A stretch of 64,000 nt of DNA from Phaeospirillum tilakii (lineage in GTDB: Bacteria > Pseudomonadota > Alphaproteobacteria > Rhodospirillales > Magnetospirillaceae): NCBI RefSeq assembly GCF_042683125.1, contig NZ_JBHUIY010000011.1, positions 1-64,000 on the forward strand, given 5' to 3'. Of this stretch, positions 53,491-62,026 are shown piece after piece. The number at the start of each line of letters is the position of its first letter. Position 1 is the first letter of the stretch. The notes beneath the pieces are model-generated. The model saw only the letters and a program-made list of their open reading frames with translations. It was not told where the DNA came from and made no database searches. The position numbers and the translations under genes are program-made.

Positions 53491-55353
53491 TCAGTAGACC
53501 ATCGTGCTCATGGTGATGTCCTGCCACACCTGCTTGACGGTCAGCGACATTTCGACCGCGCGGTCGGTGTAGTAGGTGTGCAGCAGCCCGTGCGCCTTCT
53601 CCGAATAGGGGGTGCCGAGGAAGTCGCGGTAGAGCGCCTGGATCTGCGGGTTGTTGTGCGACTGGCGCACCGGGGTGGCGCGGTCGATCGCGAACAGGGT
53701 CTCGCGCCGTTTGAGGGCGTAGGGCAGGTAGGCCTTCTTCGAGCGCAGGGTGCCGCCGCCATCGACGCAGCCGCCGGGGCAGGCCATGATCTCGATGAAG
53801 TCGAAATCGGCGGTGCCGGCCCGCACCGCCTCGCAGATCGCCCGGGTCGGGCGCAGGCCGTGGCACATCGCCACCTTGACCGTGCCGACCGCGCCGCCGA
53901 CCGGGATGGTGGCGATGCGGGCGCCGTCGAAGCCGCGCAGCTGGTCCAACTCGATCTGGGGCAGTTCGCCGCCATTGACGAGGTGGAACATCGTCCGCAC
54001 CGCCGCCTCCATCACCCCGCCGGTGGTGCCGAAGATCGCCCCGGCGCCGGAATAGGCGCTCATGTAGGGATTGTCGAAGCTCGACGGCGCCTGCTGGCGC
54101 AGATCGATCCCCTGGCGGCGCAGCAGGCGGGCGAATTCGCGGGTGGTCAGCACCACGTCGATCTCGGCCACCCCGTCGGCGGACAGTTGCGGCCGGGTGC
54201 GCTCGTCCTTCTTGGCGGTGCAGGGCATGATCGAGATCACCCGGATCCGCGCCGGGTCGATCCCCATCCGCTCGGGCAGGTAGGTCTTGGCGATCACCCC
54301 CAGGCATTGCTGCGGCGACTTGGTCGAGGACAGCAGCGGCAGCAAATCGGGGTAGTGGCGTTCGGCGAAATTGATCCAGGCCGGACAGCAGGAGGTGAAG
54401 GTCGGCCGCCGCTGCCCGCCCAGCCGGCGCAGCAGTTCGGCGCTTTCCTCCATCACCACCAGATCGGCGGCGAAATTGGTGTCGAGCACGATGTCGGCGC
54501 CCAGCCGGCGCAGCGCGCCGATGATCTGGCCCTCGACATTGGTGCCGGGGGGCAGGCCGAATTCCTCGCCGAAGCCGACCCGCACCGCCGGGGCGAACTG
54601 GACCACGGTGACGATCTCGGGATCGAACAGGTAATCGAGCACCCGCTCGGTCTCGTCGCGCTCGCCCAGCGCCCCGGTCGGGCAGACCAGCACGCACTGG
54701 CCGCAGGCGACGCAGCTCGACTCCCGTTGGCTGAGGCCGTGATGCAGCCCGATCGCGGTATCCTGGCCGGTGCCGGTCACCACCAGCGCATCGACGGTCT
54801 GGCCGTCGCGGCAGACGGTGACGCAGCGTTGGCAGCGGATGCATTTGGTCATGTCGCGGATCATCGCCGGCGACGTATCGTCGATGCCGCGCCCGAAGGT
54901 GCGGGCGCGGTCGAAGAAGCGGTTGCCGGTCACCCCGACATGCTGGGCGACGTCCTGCAATTCGCAATTGCCGTGGCGGACGCAGGTGGCGCAATCCTGA
55001 TTGTGGTCGGCCAGCAGCAGTTCGACCTGGAGCCGCTGGGCGTCGCGCACCCGGCGGCTGCGGGTGCGCACGCTCATCCCGGCCCGTACCGGGGTGGCGC
55101 AGCTCGCCACCAGCTGGCCGGGCTCGTGGCCGGGGCTGTCGATCTCGACCACGCAGACCCGACAGGTGCCGGGGGCGTGGTCGATGTCGTTCATCTCGCA
55201 CAGGGTGGGGATGATCACGCCGTGGCGGCGGGCGCAGGCGAGGATGGTCTCCTCCGGCCGGGCGGTGACGGCGCGCCCGTCGAGGGTCAGGCCGATCGCC
55301 CCCGCGCCGACGGGGGCGGCGGTTTCGGCCGGCGGGGTCGGGGTCGGGCTCAT
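53491..55353 (-). CDS. hydA: [FeFe]-hydrogenase catalytic subunit
   Basis: The 620-residue product has an N-terminal 2Fe-2S domain (Cys52, 64, 67, 85), a His-Cys3 cluster (His117, Cys121, 124, 130), two 4Fe-4S clusters (Cys171-181; Cys214-224) and the H-cluster domain. L1 is TSCCPAW (320-326), L2 MPCTAKKDE (376-384), L3 EIMACPGGCVDGG (521-533); all H-cluster Cys and the proton-transfer Cys322 are present, so it should be active. The HydE/F/G maturases are not in the window. The ATG shares 1 base with the stop of the preceding gene (TGATG). Confidence 0.94.
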   Translation of the reverse strand: MSPTPTPPAETAAPVGAGAIGLTLDGRAVTARPEETILACARRHGVIIPTLCEMNDIDHAPGTCRVCVVEIDSPGHEPGQLVASCATPVRAGMSVRTRSRRVRDAQRLQVELLLADHNQDCATCVRHGNCELQDVAQHVGVTGNRFFDRARTFGRGIDDTSPAMIRDMTKCIRCQRCVTVCRDGQTVDALVVTGTGQDTAIGLHHGLSQRESSCVACGQCVLVCPTGALGERDETERVLDYLFDPEIVTVVQFAPAVRVGFGEEFGLPPGTNVEGQIIGALRRLGADIVLDTNFAADLVVMEESAELLRRLGGQRRPTFTSCCPAWINFAERHYPDLLPLLSSTKSPQQCLGVIAKTYLPERMGIDPARIRVISIMPCTAKKDERTRPQLSADGVAEIDVVLTTREFARLLRRQGIDLRQQAPSSFDNPYMSAYSGAGAIFGTTGGVMEAAVRTMFHLVNGGELPQIELDQLRGFDGARIATIPVGGAVGTVKVAMCHGLRPTRAICEAVRAGTADFDFIEIMACPGGCVDGGGTLRSKKAYLPYALKRRETLFAIDRATPVRQSHNNPQIQALYRDFLGTPYSEKAHGLLHTYYTDRAVEMSLTVKQVWQDITMSTMVY

Positions 55354-57356
55354 CAGGCGGCTCCTTCCGGGATCGGTTGCGCGGTGATCGCCGTGTAGAT
55401 GCGGTAGCAGCGCATGCAGCGGCGGGCTTCGCGGTAGGCCTCCTCGTCGGAGATGGTCGCCTCGACCTCCTCGAACATGGTGCGGCGCACCTCGGGATCG
55501 AGTTCGGGGTGGTGGACGCGATATTCCAGCCGCACCGGCACCTCGACGCAATCGGCCGCCAGCAGCCTGTGCTCGGTCAGGATCTGCCGCATGCGCGAAC
55601 GCGGGAAGAAGCGGGGATGGCCCAACTGGAGGTAATCGTCGATGTTGCGCGCCGCCTTCAGCCCGGCCGCCATCGCGTGGATCAGGGTCGAGGGGCCGGA
55701 AACGCAGTCGCCGCCGGCGAACACCCCCGGCCGGGCGGTGGCGAGGGACTCGGACTCGGTCTCGACCCCGCCCCAGCGCGAGCGGCCGACCCCGTCCTCG
55801 GGGCGCAGGGTGCCCTGGCTGACCTGCTGGCCGATCGCGGCGATCACCAGGGTGCAGTCCATCCGCCGCTCGCTGCCGGGGATCGGCTCGACGTTGCGGC
55901 GGCCCTTGGCGTCGCGCTCGGTCTGGCGCATCGACACCACCTCGACCCCGCTGACCCGGCCGGTCGCGTCATACAGCACCCGGGACGGGTTGGTGAGGTA
56001 ATGGACCAGCACCCCCTCGGCCTCGGCGGCGTCGATCTCCTCGCGGTCGGCCGGCATGTCCTCGCGGGTGCGGCGATAGAGCAGGTGGACCCGCGCCGCC
56101 CCCATCCTGAGCGCCGAGCGGACGCAATCCATCGCCACGTTGCCGCCGCCGACCACCACCACGTCGCCCTCCAGCCGGGTCGGCCGCACCCCGGCGATGT
56201 GGTCGTGGACCTGGAGCAGGAAGCTGATCCCGGTCTGATAGCCGGGGGCGTCGGCGCGCTCGTCGGCGACGCCCATCGGCGCCCCCTGCTGACAGCCGAG
56301 GCCGAGGAACACCGCGCGGTAGCCCCGGGCGAACAGGTCGTCGATCGAGAAATCGCGCCCGAGCGCCTGATCGTAGAGGAAGCGCCCGCCCAGGGTGGCG
56401 ATGATGTCGGTCTCGGAATGCAGCACGTCCTTGGGCAGGCGATAGCTGGGGATGCCGATCGCCGCCATCCCGCCGGCCTCGCCGCGCGCCTCGAGGATAT
56501 CGACCGGGTAGCCGTGCAGCAGCAGGTGATAGGCGCAGGACACCCCGGCCGGGCCGGCGCCGACCACCGCCACCCGCAGCTCGGCCGGCTGGGAATGGGC
56601 GATCAGGTCGCGGGTGAAGCGCAGGGCGTTCGGCCCCTTCTGGTGGTCGGCGACATAACGCTTGAGGGTCTTGATCCCCACCGCCTCATCGACCAGGTTG
56701 CGGCGACAGGCCATCTCGCAGAACCGCACGCAGACCCGGCCGCAGGTGGCGGCCATCGGATATTTCTGCAGGATCACCCCGAGCGAGTGCTCGGGCTTGC
56801 CGTCGCGGATGTAATCGATGTAGCGCGGCACGTTGATCTTGGACGGACAGGCCTCGATGCAGGGTGCGGTCATGTAATCGAGCCCGGGCTGTTCGGGCTG
56901 CGCCCCGCCCCGGGCGATCTCGGCCTCGATCTCATCGCGGAAATGGGCCAGCGCCGCCAGCAGCGCCACCGGGGTGGTGCGCCCCAGCCCGCACAGCGAG
57001 GTGTCGGCCATCTGCCGGGCCAGGGTCTCGATCAGCTCAAGCCCGATCGCCGCCGGCTCGCCCCGCGCCAGCGCCGCCAGCGCGTCGCCGATCAGGGTCG
57101 AGCCCATCCGGCAGGGGGTGCATTTGCCGCAGGATTGCTCCAGCGCCTTGACGAACTGGCGGCGCAGCGCGTCGAGCAGGCTGACGCCCCGGTCGAACAC
57201 CAGGAAACCGCGGTCGCCGATGAAGGCGCGGATCGGATTGCCCGGATTGAATTCCCCAAATCCGGCCAGCGCCGGCAGATCGCCGTCGGCCTCGCCGTTG
57301 CCGTCGCGGTGGTCGATCGCCGCGCCGTCCCACACGCCATAGACGATGGTCGCCAT
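55353..57356 (-). CDS. NuoF-cluster/GltD-like NAD(P)H oxidoreductase partner of the hydrogenase
   Basis: From the ATG at 57356 the 667-residue product fuses a NADH_4Fe-4S domain of NuoF (about 55-150, SCGKCTPCRMGS at 75-86, with Cys122) to a glutamate-synthase-beta/GltD-like module: Fe-S Cys (APCIEACPSKINVP, TCGRVCVRFCEMACRR), an FAD motif VAVVGAGPAGVSCAYHL near 262-278 and an NAD(P) motif VVVVGGGNVAMDCVRSAL near 400. The FMN domain of NuoF is missing. It likely passes electrons between NAD(P)H and HydA. It overlaps hydA by 1 base. Confidence 0.9.
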   Translation of the reverse strand: MATIVYGVWDGAAIDHRDGNGEADGDLPALAGFGEFNPGNPIRAFIGDRGFLVFDRGVSLLDALRRQFVKALEQSCGKCTPCRMGSTLIGDALAALARGEPAAIGLELIETLARQMADTSLCGLGRTTPVALLAALAHFRDEIEAEIARGGAQPEQPGLDYMTAPCIEACPSKINVPRYIDYIRDGKPEHSLGVILQKYPMAATCGRVCVRFCEMACRRNLVDEAVGIKTLKRYVADHQKGPNALRFTRDLIAHSQPAELRVAVVGAGPAGVSCAYHLLLHGYPVDILEARGEAGGMAAIGIPSYRLPKDVLHSETDIIATLGGRFLYDQALGRDFSIDDLFARGYRAVFLGLGCQQGAPMGVADERADAPGYQTGISFLLQVHDHIAGVRPTRLEGDVVVVGGGNVAMDCVRSALRMGAARVHLLYRRTREDMPADREEIDAAEAEGVLVHYLTNPSRVLYDATGRVSGVEVVSMRQTERDAKGRRNVEPIPGSERRMDCTLVIAAIGQQVSQGTLRPEDGVGRSRWGGVETESESLATARPGVFAGGDCVSGPSTLIHAMAAGLKAARNIDDYLQLGHPRFFPRSRMRQILTEHRLLAADCVEVPVRLEYRVHHPELDPEVRRTMFEEVEATISDEEAYREARRCMRCYRIYTAITAQPIPEGAA

Positions 57357-57618
57357 CTGCCTCCCTTTCCCTGCTCCGCCCCCCCGGGGGAATGGTCGCG
57401 AAGTGCCGGGGCCGATCATGAAGCAGGCGGCGGGGTCTGTCCATCGGCGACGGCGGCGGGGGCGGTCCTGGGGTCGGACCATCTCCCTAAGATTGTAGGT
57501 ATAATTTCATTGCGTGTTTTGCGACTCAAATAACCATAAATTCTCCTAATCGGCGGTGTACATGATATGATGCTTCACCTCCAGCCGTGGGGCTGGTTTC
57601 GGGACCGGGAGGTTTCCC
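57357..57618. promoter_or_regulatory. Divergent promoter region between hydrogenase operon and chagasin-like genes
   Basis: The middle (about 57485-57545) is strikingly AT-rich within GC-rich flanks, with a perfect -10-like TATAAT at 57500-57505 on the plus strand but no strong -35. A small dyad TTTTGCGACTCAAA lies at about 57517-57530. No complete FNR (TTGAT-N4-ATCAA) or sigma-54 site was found. Both sides probably start transcription here; GGGAGG precedes the plus-strand ATG. Confidence 0.55.
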
Positions 57619-58176
57619 ATGAGTGATGCGCAACGGACGGTACAAGCCGGACATGTTTTCACCATCGACCTGTCGTCCTATGACCCCGGTTCGACCGGGT
57701 TCCTGTGGGGGGTGAGCCGGATCTCCGGCCCGATCGTGCTGGTCGAGACCAGCCAGAGCCGGGCGGTGTCCGGGCTGCCGGGGGGGACGGTGATCACCCA
57801 CTTCACCCTCTTCGCCGCCAAGGCCGGTGCGGCGGAGGTGGATTTCGAGCTGATCCGGCCGTGGGGTCCGGGCGAGGTCGCCGACCGGCGCCACATCAAG
57901 ATCGCCGTGGTGGCGACGCCGGACGAGGCGCTGGTCGCCGCCGCCGGCCAGGAAAGCTTCCCCGCCCTGCTGTTCGCCGAATGTGAGGGCGAGCATGCCG
58001 GCAAGGTGACCCTGCCCAGCCGCACCAACTGCATCCAGCCCTATGGCGTGCTGGCCGGTGGCGGCGGCGGGGTCAAATACGGCTTCCCGATCACCCCGCT
58101 CTACAACGTCCGCGCTCCGGCGGAGGGGCACACGCCGCCGATCATCGCCTTCTACATGGCTCAGCCGCCCCGCTGA
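57619..58176 (+). CDS. Chagasin-like protein with Cys-containing C-terminal domain, paralog A
   Basis: The 185-residue product lacks a signal peptide. Residues about 8-98 match the chagasin (MEROPS I42) inhibitor fold: loop 1 GSTGFLW (24-30), loop 2 PGGT (54-57) and loop 3 RPW (80-82). Chagasins inhibit papain-like proteases. The C-terminal domain has AECEGEHAGKVTLPSRTNC with Cys122 and Cys138 and ends PPIIAFYMAQPP. It is paralogous to 58260-58850 and next to a radical SAM/SPASM enzyme. I cannot name a described family for the whole protein. Confidence 0.75.
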   Translation: MSDAQRTVQAGHVFTIDLSSYDPGSTGFLWGVSRISGPIVLVETSQSRAVSGLPGGTVITHFTLFAAKAGAAEVDFELIRPWGPGEVADRRHIKIAVVATPDEALVAAAGQESFPALLFAECEGEHAGKVTLPSRTNCIQPYGVLAGGGGGVKYGFPITPLYNVRAPAEGHTPPIIAFYMAQPPR

Positions 58177-58259
58177 TCGCGGGCGGCCCGACCCGACCAT
58201 TCCTTCGGCCGGCCCCGGTCCGTGGGGCCGGGCCGGCCGGCTTCCAGGGAGTAACGAGG

Positions 58260-58850
58260 ATGAACGCGAGCGAAAAGACGGTGGTCGCCAGCCATGTTTT
58301 TTCCATTCCGCTGCCCAGCCATGACGGAACCGGCTTTGTGTGGGGGGTGAGCCACCTGATCGGCCCGGTCGTGCTGGTCGGGGTGACGGCGCGCCCGGCC
58401 CTGACCCAGGTCGGCGGCGCGACGATCACCACCTTCACCTTCTTCGCCGCCAAGGCGGGGGAGGCCGAGGTCACCTTCGAACTGATCCGGCCGTGGGGCC
58501 AGGGCGAGGTCGCCGACACGCGCAAAGTCCACATCAAGGTGGCGGCCGCGACCGACACGGCGATGGAGGCGGCGGCCGGTCTGGACAGCTTCCCGGCGCT
58601 GGCCTTCGCCGAATGCGAGGGCGAGCATGCCGGCCAGGTCTCCCTGCCCAGCCGCCACAACTGTATCGCCGAATATGCGGTGTTCCCGGGCGAGAAGGCC
58701 GCCGGCTGCGTGCTGAAATACGGCTTCCCGATCCATCCGCTCTACGCCGTGCGGCCGCCGACCGGCCAGCTTTACAACGTGCCGCCGCCGTTCGACTCCT
58801 CCGGGCCGATCATCGCCCGCTACATGGCGCAGCCGCCGGCCGGCAAATAG
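58260..58850 (+). CDS. Chagasin-like protein with Cys-containing C-terminal domain, paralog B
   Basis: The 196-residue product parallels paralog A throughout: chagasin loops GTGFVW (23-28), VGGA (51-54) and RPW (77-79), then AECEGEHAGQVSLPSRHNC with Cys119 and Cys135, and the tail GPIIARYMAQPP. It has an extra Cys150 and about 11 more residues near the C-terminus (YNVPPPFDSS). No signal peptide. The pair arose by duplication and lies 83 bases apart on the same strand. Possible roles are protease inhibition or being substrates of the radical SAM enzyme. Confidence 0.75.
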   Translation: MNASEKTVVASHVFSIPLPSHDGTGFVWGVSHLIGPVVLVGVTARPALTQVGGATITTFTFFAAKAGEAEVTFELIRPWGQGEVADTRKVHIKVAAATDTAMEAAAGLDSFPALAFAECEGEHAGQVSLPSRHNCIAEYAVFPGEKAAGCVLKYGFPIHPLYAVRPPTGQLYNVPPPFDSSGPIIARYMAQPPAGK

Positions 58851-58956
58851 CCGGACGGCACGCGCCGCCACGCCCCGGCCGGATCCGGGGCGCGGCGGCG
58901 CGATCGGGGCAGGATCGAACGGGCCGCCGGCCGGGCGCCGGGGCGGGAGGAACGAG

Positions 58957-60489
58957 ATGGAACATCAGGCGATCACCTGCGTGTGGGAAGTCACCATGGG
59001 CTGCAACATGCGCTGCAAGCATTGCGGCTCGGCCTGCACCCATCCGCTGCCCGACGAGCTGACCCCGGACGAAGGGCTCGATCTGTGCGACCAATTGGCC
59101 GATCTCGGCCTGGAATGGGTCACCCTGTCCGGCGGCGAGCCGTTTCTGCGGCCGGATTGGGAGCAATTGGTGCGCCGGCTGCGCCAGCGCGGGGTGATCC
59201 CCAACATGATCAGCAATGGCTGGCTGCTCGGCCCCGAGCTGATCGCCCGCGCCCGCGACGCCGGGATCGGCACCCTGGCGATCAGCCTCGACGGGGTGGG
59301 GGAAACCCATGATTACATCCGCAAGCCGGGTTCGTTCGCCCGCAGCACCGCCGCGCTGCGGGAGATGATCGCCCAGGGGGTCGCCGCCGGGGTGATCACC
59401 ACCGTCCAGCGCCGCAACATCGACCAGTTGCCGGCGATCCTCGCCCTGCTGCTGGAGATCGGCATCGACAATTGGCAGGTGCAGATCGGCCTGCCGATGG
59501 GCAGCTTCGCCGATCCGGCCAACCGCGACATGCTGCTGCCGCCCGAGGCGGTGGACCGGGTGATCGCCTTCATCCACGCCCACAGCGACGATCCGCGCAT
59601 TCACATCTATCCGGCCGATTGCATCGGTTACTACAATCGCAAGGAAATCGAAGCGCGCAGCCGGGCCTTCCGCAGCGCCGAGCCGGTCTATTGGCGCGGC
59701 TGCAACGCCGGCAAGCGCAGCTTCGGCATCCTGCATAACGGCGACGTGCTGGGCTGTACCTCGATCCGCGACCGCGCCTTCATCGAGGGCAACCTCCGCC
59801 AGCGGACGCTGCGGGCGATCTGGGAGGATCCCGAGCGTTTCGCCTGGAGCCGTTCGCTGCGCAAGGAGGATCTGGCCGGAACCTGCCGCTCCTGCCGCTA
59901 TGGCGCGCTGTGCCTGGGCGGCTGTCCCAATACCCGGCTGACCATCCGCGGCGACATTCACGCCGACAATCCCTATTGCTCCTATGCCGTCGCCCTTGAC
60001 CGCGCCGCCGCCGAACTGGCGCCGGTCGAGGATGTCGAGGAAATGCGGGCGATGGCCGAGCGGCTGACCGGGCGCGGCGAATACCAACTGGCCGGGATGG
60101 TGCTGGAAAAGCTGCTGGAACGGCGGCCCGACGACGTCGCCGCGCTGGCCGCCTATGGCTATGTCAGCTACCGCCTCGACAATCTCGACCGCGCCCGCGC
60201 CGCTAACGAACGCGCCCTGGCGCTCGATCCCGACAACATCTACGTCACCAAGGGGCTGGGGGTGGTGATGCACGCCCAAGGGCGCAGCGAGGAGGGCATC
60301 GCCCATCTGCGCCGCGCGGTGGCGCTGGGCGGCGAATCCCCCGACCTCGATTCCTATCACGATCTCGCGGTGGTCTATCTTCAGAGCGGCCGCGAGGACG
60401 AGGCGCGCGACCTGCTCGATCAGGTCGATCGGCTGGCTCCCGGCTTCCGCGCCGCCCACCCCGAACTCGATCCCGCCGTTCGGGTCTGA
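58957..60489 (+). CDS. Radical SAM/SPASM enzyme with C-terminal TPR repeats
   Basis: The 510-residue product has the radical SAM cluster motif CNMRCKHC (Cys16, 20, 23), LSGGEPFLRPD, and a SPASM domain with auxiliary-cluster Cys (GCNAGKRSF, CTSIRD, CRSCRYGALCLGGC, YCSYA). Residues about 375-500 are TPRs (AAYGYVSYRLDNLDRARAAN, GLGVVMHAQGRSEEGIAHL). SPASM enzymes usually modify peptides or proteins, and TPRs could hold the substrate. It is not HydE or HydG by motif. The GGGAGG RBS precedes the ATG; it follows paralog B by 106 bases. Confidence 0.88.
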   Translation: MEHQAITCVWEVTMGCNMRCKHCGSACTHPLPDELTPDEGLDLCDQLADLGLEWVTLSGGEPFLRPDWEQLVRRLRQRGVIPNMISNGWLLGPELIARARDAGIGTLAISLDGVGETHDYIRKPGSFARSTAALREMIAQGVAAGVITTVQRRNIDQLPAILALLLEIGIDNWQVQIGLPMGSFADPANRDMLLPPEAVDRVIAFIHAHSDDPRIHIYPADCIGYYNRKEIEARSRAFRSAEPVYWRGCNAGKRSFGILHNGDVLGCTSIRDRAFIEGNLRQRTLRAIWEDPERFAWSRSLRKEDLAGTCRSCRYGALCLGGCPNTRLTIRGDIHADNPYCSYAVALDRAAAELAPVEDVEEMRAMAERLTGRGEYQLAGMVLEKLLERRPDDVAALAAYGYVSYRLDNLDRARAANERALALDPDNIYVTKGLGVVMHAQGRSEEGIAHLRRAVALGGESPDLDSYHDLAVVYLQSGREDEARDLLDQVDRLAPGFRAAHPELDPAVRV

Positions 60490-60494
60490 CTCCT

Positions 60495-60672
60495 CGGACG
60501 GGGCTGCCGCCCCGTCCCCCCGCTCGGGGAGCGAGGCTCCCCGAACCCCTCCTTTTTTATCGATGAAAATCAAGGGGGTCCGGGGCATCGCCCCGGCCGG
60601 GCCCGCGGGCGGGAGCCCGCGTCACTGATTCAATTGAGCGCGCGAAGCGCGCGGGCGGGAGCCCGCGTCAGG
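60495..60672. repeat. Intergenic palindromic repeat, family 2, longest copy
   Basis: It contains GGGGCTGCCGCCCC, GGGGAGCGAGGCTCCCC, a TTTTTT run, and CCGGGGCATCGCCCCGG, then two copies of the 20-base block GCGGGCGGGAGCCCGCGTCA (about 60605-60624 and 60650-60669). It ends at the stop of the Rmd1-like gene. The hairpin and T run could end the radical SAM transcript. Confidence 0.65.
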
Positions 60673-60674
60673 CG

Positions 60675-61505
60675 TCAGTGCCAGCCGGTGGTGCCGGTGA
60701 TCATCTGATAGAGGGTCAGCACGATCTCGACCAGGATCAGGAACACGATGTACCACTCGACCTTCATGCTGGAGCGGGTCTGGATCAGGTCGAGCAGGGT
60801 TTCGGCGGTATCGGAGATCACTTCGAGCTTGCGGTCGAGGGCGCGGTTGCGGGCGGACAGGTCGTATTCGCGTTCGAGCCGGACGAACAACCGTTCCAGT
60901 TCGGGTTTGACCCACAGCACCTCGGGGCTTTCCAGCAATTCGACGCGGCCGACCATCCGGTGTTCGGCCAGCAGCACCTCGCCGATCTGGGCCAGCAGGT
61001 CGCGCGGGCGCAGGTGGCGCAGGCTGCCGCGCCCGAGCGAGGCGGCCAGCGGCTCGATCGCGTCGAACACCCGGCCGATCCGGGTCTCGTATTGTTCGAG
61101 CACCAGATCGCGCGCCATCATCTCGGCGACCAGTTGCAGCCGTTCCGGGCAGCTGTCGCTGAGCGAGATCGCCCCGGCCTGATCGACCCGGTCTTCCTCG
61201 CCGGGGATGATGGTCAAATCGAGGGTGGTGCGGGCCTGCACCGGCAGCGGATCGGCCACCAGCTTCGACAGCGAGGCGAGGAAGATCGCTTCCTCCATCG
61301 GCTCCAGCCCGAACAGCACCGCGACGCCGTAGCGGAACAGCACGGCGAAGCCTTCCTTGCCGGCGCGGATGATCAGGGGGGCGGTGCCGAGCACCTGCCC
61401 CTCCTCCAGCCGGCGGGTGTCGAGCCGCTCGCCGATCAACAGGACCTGGGCGGTCAGCCGGCCGGTCCGGTCGGACGCGGCGGAGAGGGAAAGATCGACG
61501 GTCAT
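60675..61505 (-). CDS. RMD1/YagE-like protein (DUF155)
   Basis: From the ATG at 61505 the 276-residue product has the DUF155 body (KEGFAVLFRYGVAVLFGLEP, RTTLDLTIIPG, RDLVLEQYETRIGRVFDAIE) and one C-terminal membrane segment (VEWYIVFLILVEIVLTLYQM). Yeast relatives (Rmd1, Rmd8, She-type) are organelle-associated; the bacterial role is unknown. It is transcribed alone after the family 2 repeat. Confidence 0.88.
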   Translation of the reverse strand: MTVDLSLSAASDRTGRLTAQVLLIGERLDTRRLEEGQVLGTAPLIIRAGKEGFAVLFRYGVAVLFGLEPMEEAIFLASLSKLVADPLPVQARTTLDLTIIPGEEDRVDQAGAISLSDSCPERLQLVAEMMARDLVLEQYETRIGRVFDAIEPLAASLGRGSLRHLRPRDLLAQIGEVLLAEHRMVGRVELLESPEVLWVKPELERLFVRLEREYDLSARNRALDRKLEVISDTAETLLDLIQTRSSMKVEWYIVFLILVEIVLTLYQMITGTTGWH

Positions 61506-61677
61506 GGCGGTCCGGGGGTTGGCAACAGGGGGGCTCCGACCATAGCATGGGGCGGCATCGGCGGGCTGTGCGATCCCGTCCGTCATCGAATTTTCATCGT
61601 TGGCGGCCGGCGGGTTGTCGCTGGCGTTCGCGCTGGGGGGTCGATATAGTCCTGCCCGAAGCTAGGGAGCCTTGGTG

Positions 61678-61983
61678 ATGGATTACCGTTTTTCCGAGCA
61701 GGGTGGCGTCACCCATGTCGCGCTGGCCGGCCAATTGAACTTCGCCGCCAACGAGGATTTCCAGGCCATCGTCGAGCGGGTTACGAAGCTGCGCGGGGCC
61801 AAGGTGGTGTTCGACCTGTCCGGGCTGTCCCACATCGATTCGGTCGGGCTGGGCCTGCTCTACATCGCCCACGAGGAACTGGCTTCGGTCAATTCCAAGC
61901 TGGTGCTCCAGCATCCCCGCGACACCGTGCTGCGGATGCTGCAACTGACCGAGGCCGACGAAACCTTCGAGATCATTCTCTGA
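61678..61983 (+). CDS. STAS domain anti-sigma factor antagonist-like protein
   Basis: The 101-residue product from the ATG at 61678, preceded by AGGGAG (about 61664-61669), is a single STAS domain: FRFSEQGGVTHVALAGQLN-type strands, the conserved VVFDLSGLSHIDSVGLGLL with the phosphorylatable Ser, and a C-terminal helix. No anti-sigma kinase or sigma factor gene is adjacent, so the partner is unknown. It diverges from the Rmd1-like gene. Confidence 0.88.
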   Translation: MDYRFSEQGGVTHVALAGQLNFAANEDFQAIVERVTKLRGAKVVFDLSGLSHIDSVGLGLLYIAHEELASVNSKLVLQHPRDTVLRMLQLTEADETFEIIL

Positions 61984-62026
61984 GTTCCGGCGGGTCGCCA
62001 CGCGGCGACCCGCGTCACGCTTTGGC

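Noticed and set aside
53491..55353. Reading the HydA gene as a NADH dehydrogenase subunit G
   Set aside because: The N-terminal clusters are shared with NuoG, but the L1, L2 and L3 H-cluster motifs are complete, which NuoG lacks.
53470..57533. Long plus-strand frames opposite the hydrogenase genes
   Set aside because: His/Gly/Asp/Arg-rich shadows; the hydrogenase and its partner have all motifs on the minus strand.
57485..57545. FNR-type oxygen-control site for the hydrogenase
   Set aside because: The dyad TTTTGCGACTCAAA has the wrong half-sites and spacing for TTGAT-N4-ATCAA.
57526..58200. A 224-codon minus-strand frame over paralog A
   Set aside because: Antisense to the chagasin-like gene and without any known motif.
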